Assembly: GCA_963662815.2 (NCBI GenBank) | Contig: CAXXWA010000032.1 | Coordinates: 1 to 64,000 of the forward strand | DNA from: JAPPHA01 sp963662815 | GTDB taxonomy: Bacteria > Pseudomonadota > Alphaproteobacteria > Rhodobacterales > Rhodobacteraceae | Length of the DNA stretch: 64,000 nucleotides | Reading direction: 5' to 3' | Shown: one piece after another, positions 52,522-60,495 of the stretch | Layout of the letters: the number at the start of each line of letters is the position of its first letter | Position numbering within the stretch: position 1 is the stretch's first letter | Notes under the pieces: generated by a model | Seen by the model: only the letters and a program-made list of their open reading frames with translations | What the model was told of the DNA's origin: nothing | Database searches by the model: none | Program-made: the position numbers and the translations under genes

Positions 52522-53784
52522 ATGTTGCGCAAAGCAGGACTGGCGGCTGTTGCCGCCGCATTCACCGGAATCGGGCCCGCGGCTCACGCGGTCGACTGTC
52601 CCGTCAAGCTTGGGGCGATCCTGCCGGTCAGCGGCCCGATGGGCCAGGTCGGCGAACGGATTGCGGAAACCGGACTCTTCGCGGTCGAACAGTTCAACGA
52701 GGCCGGCGGCGTTCACGGCTGCCCGGTCGAATATGTGCTGCGCGACACGCAGGGGCAATCGGCCGTCGGTGTGGACGCGGCCAAGAGCCTCGTCGACCTG
52801 GATGGTGTACAGGCGCTGATCGGGGCCGTCTCCTCGGGCGTCAGCCTTCCGGTCCTGACTTCGGTCGCCGTTCCGTCCAAGGTCGTGCAGGTTTCCTGTT
52901 GTTCGTCGTCCGAAAGTTTCACGGCGCTCGCGGAAGAGGGCAAGACAGAGGGTTACTGGTTCCGCACCTACGCCACCAACCGCAGCCAGTCGGCGATGGG
53001 CGCCAAGCTCGTCACGGACAGCGGCTTCAAGCGCACCGCCGTGATCTACGTCAACACCGATTTCGGCGTCGGCCTCGCCAAGCGGTTCGAACAGGACGTC
53101 GTCAAGCTCGGCGGCTCCGTCGCTTCGATGGTGGCCTACAACGAAAGCCAGCAGAGCTATCGCGCAGAGGTCACCAAGGCGCTGGAGGGCGATCCCGACT
53201 CGCTCTACCTCGTGGCCTTCCCGGTGGACGGCGCGACGATCACCCGCGAATGGCTGGCCCTCGGCGGAACCGACAACCTGATCGTCAACAACTCGCTGCG
53301 GTCGGACGATTACTTCCAGGCCGTCGGCTCGCAATACCTGCAGAATCTGCAGGGCTACGACAGCGCCCAGCCGCGCCTGCCGTCGGTGGCTTCGTTCAAC
53401 GAGATGTTCGAGGCGCGTTTCGACGGTCCGCCGAACGGCCCCGGCCTGCACTCCGTCTATGACGCGGTGACCGTGGTTCTTCTGGCAATGGAAGCCTCTG
53501 ACGGCATCACCGGCAACAACATTCGCGACAACATCCGTCGCGTCACCTCGCCCGACGGGGTCGAGGTCCATCCTGGTCCCGAAGGCATCGCCCGGGCCAA
53601 GGAGCTGCTCGCGGAAGGCAAGGCGATCCGCTACGTCGGAGCCACCGGCGCCTTGGCCTTCGACGAGAACGGCGACGTTCAGGCTCCCAAGATGACCTGG
53701 AAGCTCGTCGGCGACGAGAATGTCGAAACCAGCTACATGAGCACCGTCGAGGTCGCCGAACTGATCAGGATGCTCGACGAATAA
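52522..53784 (+). CDS. Branched-chain-type ABC transporter substrate-binding protein (LivJ family)
   Basis: A 420-residue periplasmic receptor with a short signal peptide (AGLAAVAAAFTGIGPAAHA) and the Leu/Ile/Val-binding fold: VKLGAILPVSGPMGQVGERI, FNEAGGVHGCPVEYVLRDTQG and SSGVSLPVLTSVAVPSKVV, which is part of the ligand cleft. The Cys-rich stretch VVQVSCCSSSESF near residue 130 is unusual. It starts at an ATG preceded by GGGAGG. It should bind the compound degraded by the surrounding enzymes. A GC-rich hairpin follows the stop. Confidence 0.9.
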   Translation: MLRKAGLAAVAAAFTGIGPAAHAVDCPVKLGAILPVSGPMGQVGERIAETGLFAVEQFNEAGGVHGCPVEYVLRDTQGQSAVGVDAAKSLVDLDGVQALIGAVSSGVSLPVLTSVAVPSKVVQVSCCSSSESFTALAEEGKTEGYWFRTYATNRSQSAMGAKLVTDSGFKRTAVIYVNTDFGVGLAKRFEQDVVKLGGSVASMVAYNESQQSYRAEVTKALEGDPDSLYLVAFPVDGATITREWLALGGTDNLIVNNSLRSDDYFQAVGSQYLQNLQGYDSAQPRLPSVASFNEMFEARFDGPPNGPGLHSVYDAVTVVLLAMEASDGITGNNIRDNIRRVTSPDGVEVHPGPEGIARAKELLAEGKAIRYVGATGALAFDENGDVQAPKMTWKLVGDENVETSYMSTVEVAELIRMLDE

Positions 53785-53801
53785 TCGGCCGATGCGAACC
53801 G

Positions 53802-53830
53802 GGGGGCGCTGCCGCGCCCCCTCCCCCTTT
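53802..53830 (+). terminator. GC-rich hairpin between binding protein and RidA genes
   Basis: GGGGGCGC (53802-53809) pairs perfectly with GCGCCCCC (53814-53821) around a four-base loop, followed by TCCCCCTTTT. The T-run is short and delayed, so it may act as a partial terminator or protect the 3' end of the receptor mRNA, lowering expression of the downstream enzymes. Confidence 0.55.
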
Positions 53831-53841
53831 TCGGAGGACTC

Positions 53842-54243
53842 ATGACGGTGCGGCGCACCCATGTCTTCAGCGGATCTGTCTATGAGGAGATGGCTAGCTA
53901 TGCTCGCGCAGTCGCGGTCGACAACCGCATCTTCGTCTCCGGAACTGTCGGCATTGACTTTGCCTCCGGCGAGATGGCCGACGGCGCTTCCGCTCAGACC
54001 GCCACCGCGCTTGACACGATCGAAAGCGCGCTGCTCGAGGTGGGCTCCGGCTTGCACGACATCGTGCGCGTGCGCGTCATCGCGCCCGACCCCGACGACG
54101 TGACAGCGATTGCCGGCGTTCTGAAAGAGCGGATCGGCTTTGCCCGCCCCGCCAACACCGTCATTTGCTCGCCTCTGGTCCTGCCAGGTGCACGGGTCGA
54201 ACTCGAGGTCGATGCGATACGCGGTTCGGGAACTCCCAAATGA
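53842..54243 (+). CDS. RidA/YjgF-family protein lacking the archetypal Arg
   Basis: A 133-residue RidA-fold protein. It has YARAVAVDNRIFVSGTVGID, ALLEVGSGLHDIVRVRVIAPD and a C-terminal LPGARVELEVDAI. In archetypal RidA an Arg in a 'PARSCVEV'-like block binds the imine carboxylate and is needed for enamine/imine deaminase activity. Here the block is FARPANTVICSP, with Asn at that place. So it probably belongs to a divergent Rid group with another activity. GGAGGA precedes the ATG at 53842. It shares ATGA with the next gene. Confidence 0.85.
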   Translation: MTVRRTHVFSGSVYEEMASYARAVAVDNRIFVSGTVGIDFASGEMADGASAQTATALDTIESALLEVGSGLHDIVRVRVIAPDPDDVTAIAGVLKERIGFARPANTVICSPLVLPGARVELEVDAIRGSGTPK

Positions 54244-54674
54244 GCTGCGATACGGCTTTCATCCGGATTGGCCGGCCCGCAGACGACGTTTTCGCCTTCA
54301 TGTCGGATCCGGCGCAATTGAGTCTCTGGTCGTTCGGTACCTGGAGGATCGAAGTTGACGCCACCGGGCTTGTGCGCGGATCGTCGATCAAGGACGGCGC
54401 GAGAATTTTCTTGCGGATAGAAGCGCATGAAGAACAGAAACTGATCGACTACCATGTTGGCGACACGCCTGACGATCTGCAGCCGCGGATCTTCGTGCGC
54501 GTTTCTCCGGAAGAGGTGTTCGGCGACGGCGACGGCACGGGGCTCGCCATGACGGCCCTGCGCACGGCGGACATGGACGACGACCGCTGGGCCAGCCTGA
54601 ACGCATCGCATCGGGTCGAACTTGAGATCATCAAGTCGGCGCTGGAAACCGGCCATGACCATCGCACCGCCTGA
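54240..54674 (+). CDS. SRPBCC (START/polyketide-cyclase-like) family protein
   Basis: A 144-residue small ligand-binding or hydrolase-type protein. The pattern IRIGRPADDVFAFMSDPAQLSLW is the classic SRPBCC beginning, and the sequence ends in a long helix (HRVELEIIKSALETG). Such proteins bind hydrophobic or aromatic compounds, sometimes as cyclases or dehydratases. The start ATG at 54240 overlaps the RidA stop, and the end overlaps the next gene by 20 bases. A role in converting an unstable intermediate of the pathway is inference. Confidence 0.75.
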   Translation: MSCDTAFIRIGRPADDVFAFMSDPAQLSLWSFGTWRIEVDATGLVRGSSIKDGARIFLRIEAHEEQKLIDYHVGDTPDDLQPRIFVRVSPEEVFGDGDGTGLAMTALRTADMDDDRWASLNASHRVELEIIKSALETGHDHRTA

Positions 54675-56115
54675 CCGGTTTCGCCTGACGAGCGAACTGG
54701 AGATCTGCCGCGTCTTGAACGGACTTTGGCAGGTCGCGGACATGGAGCGGGACGGGGCCGTTCTGGACTCCGACGTGGCCGCCGGTCACCTGGCGCACTA
54801 CGCCGAGCGCGGCTTCGATACCTTCGACATGGCCGACCACTACGGCAGCGCCGAATTCATCGCCTCTCGCCTTCTGCTGCGCTGCCCCGGGGCGCTTGCG
54901 TTCACCAAGTGGTGCCCTCCCCCGGGCCCGATGACGCGCGGCACAATACGAGCCGGCGTGCAGGAGAGGCTCGACAGGCTCGGCGTTGATCGCGTCGACC
55001 TCCTGCAGTTGCACTGGTGGAGTTACGAGCACCTTGCCTGGCTCGACGTTCTGCACGAACTGGCCGCGCTACGCGAAGAGGGACTGATCCGCGAGATCGG
55101 CGTGACGAACTTCGACGCGGCGCACTTGCATCTGGCGCTGTCCGACGGCGTGCCGGTCCTAACCAACCAGGTTGCCTGCTCGCTGCTCGACCGCCGCTTC
55201 ACGGGGCCGTTGGCCGAGATCTGCACGCGTCACGGAGTCCGCCTGCTCGCATATGGCGCGATCTGCGGCGGGTTCCTGTCGGAGAAATGGCTGAACAGGC
55301 CCGAACCTGCCGACATTCCCGACTGGAGCAAGATGAAGTACCGCCGCTTCATCGAGAGCGCCGGGGGATGGGACAGCTTTCAGAAAGTGTTGTCGACGGC
55401 TGCCGGGATCGCGCGGAAGCACGGCGTTTCAGTTGTGAACGTCGCATCGCGCTGGGTGCTGGAGCAACCCCACGTGGCCGGCGTGATCATCGGCGTCCGC
55501 CCGGGCGAGAACGATCACAGCGCGGACAATGCCAGACTCTTTGGGTTCGCACTCGATGAAGAGGATTACGCCGACCTGAATGCCGCCTTCGCAGTCACCA
55601 ACCCGATCCCCGGCGACTGCGGCGACGAGTACCGAACCGCGCCCTTTTTGACCGCCAGCGGCGATCTCGGACATCATCTGAGCGCGTTGCCGCCTGCCTA
55701 CGAGACCGACGCGATGCCCATGCAACGCAATGTGCGTCGCGTGATGTCCGGCGCCAAATGGGAGGATCTGGCGGGATACTGCCGCGCACGGCGCATGGGA
55801 GACCGCATTCTCGTATCCGGAACCACAGCGACCATGGGGGCGGACCGAGCCGTGGCGCGGGGCGATGCGGGCGCCCAGACCACATTCATCCTCGACAAGA
55901 TCATTGGCGCAGTCGGTGCGCTGGGCGGGACTGTCCAGGACATTGCGCGCACCAGGATCTACGTAACCGACATCAAGGATACCGAGGCCGTCGGTGCCGC
56001 ACACGGCCGGGTCTTCGGGAACCTGAAGCCCGCCAACACGTTGGTTGCGGTCAGTGATTTGGCCGGCGACTATCTTGTCGAAATCGAGGCGGAGGCCATC
56101 GTCACCCGAGCCTAA
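54655..56115 (+). CDS. Aldo/keto reductase fused to a RidA domain
   Basis: A 486-residue two-domain protein. Residues 1 to about 335 form an aldo/keto reductase with the full tetrad: Asp58 and Tyr63 in FDMADHYGSAE, Lys85 in AFTKWCPP and His120 in LLQLHWWSY. Residues from about 365 form a RidA/YjgF domain (RILVSGTTATMGADRAV, then VQDIARTRIYVTDIKD and YLVEIEAEAIVTRA). As in the separate RidA protein upstream, the usual Arg position is Asn (LKPANTLVAVSDL). The frame is continuous and the linker is short. The start ATG at 54655 lies inside the end of the SRPBCC gene. Its stop overlaps the convergent TIGR04076 gene by four bases. The fusion suggests reduction of a carbonyl made from an imine or enamine intermediate (inference). 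Confidence 0.88.
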   Translation: MTIAPPDRFRLTSELEICRVLNGLWQVADMERDGAVLDSDVAAGHLAHYAERGFDTFDMADHYGSAEFIASRLLLRCPGALAFTKWCPPPGPMTRGTIRAGVQERLDRLGVDRVDLLQLHWWSYEHLAWLDVLHELAALREEGLIREIGVTNFDAAHLHLALSDGVPVLTNQVACSLLDRRFTGPLAEICTRHGVRLLAYGAICGGFLSEKWLNRPEPADIPDWSKMKYRRFIESAGGWDSFQKVLSTAAGIARKHGVSVVNVASRWVLEQPHVAGVIIGVRPGENDHSADNARLFGFALDEEDYADLNAAFAVTNPIPGDCGDEYRTAPFLTASGDLGHHLSALPPAYETDAMPMQRNVRRVMSGAKWEDLAGYCRARRMGDRILVSGTTATMGADRAVARGDAGAQTTFILDKIIGAVGALGGTVQDIARTRIYVTDIKDTEAVGAAHGRVFGNLKPANTLVAVSDLAGDYLVEIEAEAIVTRA

Positions 56116-56480
56116 GCTTCATGCCTTTGCCAGTAAGGCGTCGAACGGGCTTCAGGCAAGCCTGTCGTCTCGGCGTGGCTGAATCGGCGCTTTCCGACTC
56201 GCGAGATCCGGAACCGTCCGCCGCAATTTGGATCCGGGCAAGCGACCTCGGCATCCGTCGACATCCAGTCGTTCGGATCGGTGCCGCGCTGCTTGGCCGG
56301 AAGGAGCGGCAACACCGCCGCAAGCGCATACATCGAAACTTTCTGGCCTCGCGAAAATACCAGATTCTCGCCTTCGACGGTGAAGAACTCACCCTCGATA
56401 TGCCTGCAGACCGGCTGCCGGCCATCCAAAACGACCTCGACTTTCAAGTCGTAAAGCGTGAACTCGTCGTTGCGCTCCAA
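56112..56480 (-). CDS. TIGR04076-family small protein
   Basis: A protein of about 122 residues with the TIGR04076 pattern: FTLYDLKVEVV near the start, HIEGEFFTVEGENLVF, ALAAVLPLLPAKQRGTDPNDW, and VACPDPNCGGRFRISRVGKR, where two Cys could bind metal. The function of the family is unknown. No ATG precedes the conserved part closely; a TTG at 56480 with AGGGG upstream gives the normal length, while the first ATG upstream (56600) adds 40 residues without similarity. It is convergent with the fused reductase gene. Confidence 0.72.
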   Translation of the reverse strand: MERNDEFTLYDLKVEVVLDGRQPVCRHIEGEFFTVEGENLVFSRGQKVSMYALAAVLPLLPAKQRGTDPNDWMSTDAEVACPDPNCGGRFRISRVGKRRFSHAETTGLPEARSTPYWQRHEA

Positions 56481-56917
56481 GCCGAACCCCTGCTTGCGCT
56501 TCCTCCGGACACCCGCGAAGAAGCGTTCCGGCGCCCGAGCCGAAAACCGGCCTGCCTCGGGTTTCGACTGCACGGTACAGTCTTGCCTATACGAACCCAT
56601 CGATATTCGATCCGGGTCGCAGAGGCAATCAACTGTGAAACAGGGAGCCGGTGCGCTCCGAAGCGCCCGACCGGCAGGCATCCGCACCGTCCGGACCGCC
56701 ACGAACGCCGCGTCATGATGTTGCGTAATGACAGGCGACGCGAGCCTTTCGGACATTCCCGAAAACCCCTGCTGTTTCGTGCTCGGCGGCTTCGCGGTCG
56801 CATTGGCGCGGTCAAGCGGTTGCAGGAAGCACCAAACCAACTCGGTTCGGCAAACGTCTTCGCTGCCGCCGCGCATGTTTCGATTGCCTGCCGGCATATT
56901 CGATGAAATAACCGCGT

Positions 56918-57922
56918 ATGCAGTTGGTTCGGCCCCGTTTTCCGGAATACCGTCCGCGGCGCTTGCGGCGGACGGACTGGATTCGACGCCTTGTTCAGGA
57001 ATGCAGCCTCTCTGCCGGCGACCTCATTTGGCCTATCTTCGTCACGGAGGGCAGCGGCGTATCCGACCCTGTGCCGGCCATGCCGGGAGTCAGCCGGCTG
57101 AGTATCGACAGGGCCTGCGCCGCTGCGGAATCCGCTGCCGAACTCGGGATTCCGGCCATCGCCGTGTTTCCGCATGTGGAACCGGAACTCAAGACAGTTG
57201 ACTGCGCGGAGGCCGTCAATCCGGACAACCTCGTCAATCGCGCCACCCGAAAGATCAAGTCGGAGGTGCCGGGAATCGGAATCATGCTTGATGTGGCGCT
57301 CGACCCGTTCAATCCTCTCGGCCACGACGGTCTCGTTCGCGACGGAGTGATTCTGAACGACGAGACGCTGGTTGTCCTTGAGCGTCAGGCGCTGCTTCAG
57401 GCCGAGGCCGGCGCCGACGTGCTCGGTCCTTCAGACATGATGGACGGCCGAGTGGGCGTCATTCGAAAGGCGCTGACGGCAGCCGGGCATCACGATACGA
57501 TGATCATGGCGTACACGGCCAAGTATTCGTCCGTGTTTTACGGACCTTTCCGGGGGGCCGTCGGTTCTGCGGGAGCGCTGACCGGAGACAAGCGCACGTA
57601 CCAGCTCGACCCGTCAAGCGCTGACGAGGCGTTTCGCATGGCTGCACGCGATCTCGATGAAGGAGCCGACATGATCATGGTCAAGCCCGGCATGCCGTAT
57701 CTCGATGTTTGCGTTCGTCTGAAGTCGCAGTTCCGGGTGCCTGTCTTCGCGTACCAGGTCTCGGGTGAATACGCGATGATTTCCCTGGCTGCTGAGCATG
57801 GCGCTTTCGACCGGACGAAAGCGATGTTCGAGAGCCTGCTCTCTTTCAAGCGCGCGGGATGCAGCGGCATCCTGACATATTTCGCCGCCGAAGCCGCGGA
57901 CACGCTGAAGCGGTGTGCGTGA
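56918..57922 (+). CDS. hemB: Delta-aminolevulinic acid dehydratase (porphobilinogen synthase)
   Basis: A 334-residue enzyme joining two 5-aminolevulinate molecules to porphobilinogen in heme and tetrapyrrole synthesis. The active-site lysines lie in MAYTAKYSSVFYGPF and MIMVKPGMPYLDV, and LGPSDMMDGRVG and YQVSGEYAMI are further signatures. The metal-site region (IMLDVALDPFNPLGHDGLV) has Asp residues in place of the zinc-binding Cys triad, so the enzyme is of the magnesium/potassium type common in alphaproteobacteria. The start ATG at 56918 gives the normal N-terminus. Confidence 0.96.
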   Translation: MQLVRPRFPEYRPRRLRRTDWIRRLVQECSLSAGDLIWPIFVTEGSGVSDPVPAMPGVSRLSIDRACAAAESAAELGIPAIAVFPHVEPELKTVDCAEAVNPDNLVNRATRKIKSEVPGIGIMLDVALDPFNPLGHDGLVRDGVILNDETLVVLERQALLQAEAGADVLGPSDMMDGRVGVIRKALTAAGHHDTMIMAYTAKYSSVFYGPFRGAVGSAGALTGDKRTYQLDPSSADEAFRMAARDLDEGADMIMVKPGMPYLDVCVRLKSQFRVPVFAYQVSGEYAMISLAAEHGAFDRTKAMFESLLSFKRAGCSGILTYFAAEAADTLKRCA

Positions 57923-58304
57923 CGCTGTAGTCCCGCGGCTTCCGCCGGCGTACCCGAGCTCCTTCAAGACTTCTCCGGGCGGTTCCCAAGCTCGATGGGA
58001 AGAGGCGCCGTCCGACCGCAATTCCGTGCCGGAAATCAACGCCTTCCCTCGCTCATCGAGGCCGGTTCGAAGCGGCCGGTCAGGTTCGCAGACAAGCGCC
58101 CCTCGATCGACGAGCGACGGCGGGCCGCGCCAGCGCGTTGGCGATCGTTTCGTGTAGTCGCATGCCGAGCAGGAGACGCTGAGCAGTCTGCCGAACCCGC
58201 TTTCGGCGAGAGATCTCAGGTGTCCGGATCTTCAGGTGACAATAGGAGTTTCTTTGCCTATACAGTCCGGAAAACAACAGAGCAGTGCTTCGCAGGAGAC
58301 TTTC
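57923..58304. other. Intergenic stretch, no gene recognised
   Basis: About 380 bases between hemB and the SYLF gene. No supported gene or strong terminator was found. Confidence 0.4.
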
Positions 58305-58859
58305 ATGACTGAATGGACCCGCAGGGGTTTGATCGTCGCAACCGGCGCGATGATTACAGGTGCGTGTTCGGGCGGTACGAACAGCGGAATGAACGCGCAG
58401 ATCGATCAGGATGTCGGAGACGCAATCCAGAAGATGACCCACGATCTGCCCTACACGCAGCAACTCGCCGACCGGTCCGCCGGCATGCTCGTAATTCCGG
58501 GCATCAGGAAGGCGGGGTTTGTAATTGGCGCGTCCTACGGAGAGGGAGCGCTCATGATCGGCGACACTCCCGTCGACTACTACTCCGTGCTCGCCGGTTC
58601 GGTCGGCTACCAGGCAGGCTACCAAAAAATCACGCAGGTTCTGTTTTTCCTGGACGAGGAGAGCCTCCGCGGGTTCAGGTCAAGGAACGGGTGGACGCTA
58701 GGCGCGGATCTCGAATTCACGGTCATCGATACCGCGAACAATTTTGGCGTCGAGACGATCACGCACCAAACGGGAATTCACGCCTTGACAGTTGACCAGT
58801 CAGGCGTGCTGCTCGGCGCGTCACTCGAGGGTGCGAAGTACTCGCGCGTCATCAGGTAG
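58305..58859 (+). CDS. SYLF-domain lipid-binding lipoprotein
   Basis: A 184-residue exported protein. The N-terminus TRRGLIVATGAMITGAC looks like a twin-arginine-type or Sec lipoprotein signal, with a Cys near residue 21 as the lipidation site. The rest is the SYLF (Ysc84) domain: SAGMLVIPGIRKAGFVIGASYG followed by GALMIGDTPVDYYSVLAGSVG, and QTGIHALTVDQSGVLLGASLEG, which are hallmark blocks. SYLF domains bind lipids. The start ATG at 58305 follows CAGGAG. Its 3' end overlaps rpe on the other strand by 39 bases. Confidence 0.88.
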   Translation: MTEWTRRGLIVATGAMITGACSGGTNSGMNAQIDQDVGDAIQKMTHDLPYTQQLADRSAGMLVIPGIRKAGFVIGASYGEGALMIGDTPVDYYSVLAGSVGYQAGYQKITQVLFFLDEESLRGFRSRNGWTLGADLEFTVIDTANNFGVETITHQTGIHALTVDQSGVLLGASLEGAKYSRVIR

Positions 58860-59549
58860 TTGCACGCATGCAGAGCGAATTCTCGCGATGTTCTGTCCGT
58901 AGGCAGCCGCGTCGCCGCCCTTGAAGACAGCCGAGCCGGCGACCAGGACATCCGCGCCCGCGCGGACGCAGGCCGGACCCGTGACGGCATCGATGCCGCC
59001 ATCGACTTCCAGCCAAATCGGGCGCCTCCCGATCATCTCCCGCGCGGCCGAAACCTTGTGAAGCGCCGCCGGGATGAACTCCTGCCCGCCGAATCCCGGA
59101 TTTATCGTCATGATCAAGAGTAGATCGATTCGGTCGAGACAGTACTCAACGACGGAAAGCGGCGTCGAGATGTTGATTGCAACACCTGACTTGCATCCGA
59201 GGGAACGGATGGTCTGGAGGGATCTGTCGAGATGCGGACCTGCCTCTGCATGAACCGTAAGGATGTCGGCCCCCGCACGGGCGAATGCCTCCAGGTGCGG
59301 GTCAGCCGGCGAAACCATCAGGTGGACATCCAGCACGGTCTTCACATACGGGCGGATCGCTGCCGCGACGGCCGGCCCGAACGTGAAATTCGGGACAAAG
59401 TGACCGTCCATCGGGTCAAGGTGAATCCAGTCGGCTCCCTGCGCCTCGATGTCCGTAATCTCGGCACCCAGCCTGGCGAAGTCGGCAGCAAGCAGCGACG
59501 GCGCAATCTTGACCTTCCTCGCCGGATCGAACTCAGGCCTGGCTGTCAT
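58821..59549 (-). CDS. rpe: Ribulose-phosphate 3-epimerase
   Basis: A 242-residue (beta/alpha)8 enzyme interconverting ribulose 5-phosphate and xylulose 5-phosphate. Signatures are IAPSLLAADFARL, WIHLDPMDGHFVPNFTFGP with metal ligands, DVHLMV, MTINPGFGGQEFIP and LEVDGGI. It is about 15-20 residues longer than usual at the C-terminus, and that extra part overlaps the convergent SYLF gene. The start ATG at 59549 overlaps the end of the upstream dehydrogenase gene by 17 bases, so the two are coupled. Confidence 0.94.
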   Translation of the reverse strand: MTARPEFDPARKVKIAPSLLAADFARLGAEITDIEAQGADWIHLDPMDGHFVPNFTFGPAVAAAIRPYVKTVLDVHLMVSPADPHLEAFARAGADILTVHAEAGPHLDRSLQTIRSLGCKSGVAINISTPLSVVEYCLDRIDLLLIMTINPGFGGQEFIPAALHKVSAAREMIGRRPIWLEVDGGIDAVTGPACVRAGADVLVAGSAVFKGGDAAAYGQNIARIRSACVQLPDDARVLRTLE

Positions 59550-60426
59550 CTTCACGGTCCAGTGCCCGCAGCCGCCGAATGAGGCTCGACGTGTCCCAGC
59601 GTCCTCCGCCGAGCTTCTGGACATCCTTGTAGAACTGGTCGACGAGCGCGGTCGCAGGGAGGCTGGCTCCGTTTCGTTCCGCCTCGTCCAGGCAAATCCG
59701 TAGGTCCTTGCGCATCCAGTCGACCGCGAAGCCGAAATCGAAGGAGTCTGCAAGCATGGTCTCGCCGCGGTTCTCCATTTGCCACGAACCTGCCGCTCCC
59801 TTGGATATGACCTCGAGCACGGCGTTTCCGTCAAGGCCGGCATGCTCCGCAAAGTGCAGTCCTTCCGAGAGGCCCTGCAGCAGTCCGGCGATGCAGATCT
59901 GGTTGACCATCTTGGTGAGCTGACCCGCGCCGGCGGGACCCATCAACCGGCATGATCGAGCGTAACAGCCTATCAGGCCCTCCACCCTCCGAAAAGTCGG
60001 TTCGCCGCCGCCGCACATGACGGTCAAGACGCCGTTCTCCGCTCCGGCCTGTCCGCCGGAAACCGGCGCGTCGACAAATTCCGCACCGGCTTCGGCCGCC
60101 GTCCTGCACAGACGCATCGCAGCAGCAGCCGATGCCGTCGTGTGGTCGACGAGGACTTGACCTCTGCCCATGCCGCCGAGCGCGCCGCCTTCGCCCGTCG
60201 TGACCGAAAACAGGTCATCGTCATTCCCGACGCAAGTGAAAACGACCTCGGCATCCCTGGCGGCCAGCATCGGGCTTGCCGCGGACCGCCCGCCGAATTC
60301 TTCGACCCAGGCCGCCGCTCGCGATGCCGTCCGGTTATACACGGTAACCGCGTGGCCGCGAGCCTGAAGATGGCCAGCCATCGGATACCCCATGATACCC
60401 AGGCCCAAGAAGGCAACTTCAGTCAT
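59533..60426 (-). CDS. NAD(P)-dependent beta-hydroxyacid dehydrogenase (GarR/MmsB family)
   Basis: A 297-residue dehydrogenase of the 3-hydroxyisobutyrate / tartronate semialdehyde reductase family. The N-terminus has the nucleotide motif AFLGLGIMGYPMAGHLQARGH with NRT after the second strand, suggesting NADP. Substrate-side marks are FVDAPVSGGQAGAENGVLTVM and the catalytic Lys block GAGQLTKMVNQI. The C-terminus includes WMRKDLRICLDEA. The start ATG at 60426 gives the normal length. It overlaps rpe. Which hydroxyacid it uses cannot be told from sequence. Confidence 0.9.
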   Translation of the reverse strand: MTEVAFLGLGIMGYPMAGHLQARGHAVTVYNRTASRAAAWVEEFGGRSAASPMLAARDAEVVFTCVGNDDDLFSVTTGEGGALGGMGRGQVLVDHTTASAAAAMRLCRTAAEAGAEFVDAPVSGGQAGAENGVLTVMCGGGEPTFRRVEGLIGCYARSCRLMGPAGAGQLTKMVNQICIAGLLQGLSEGLHFAEHAGLDGNAVLEVISKGAAGSWQMENRGETMLADSFDFGFAVDWMRKDLRICLDEAERNGASLPATALVDQFYKDVQKLGGGRWDTSSLIRRLRALDREDDSQA

Positions 60427-60495
60427 GCTTGACCCCTTCCCGAATATGTAATTGACTGCCGACGGTTTGGACCGCCCTTTCCTCAAGGTCAACAA

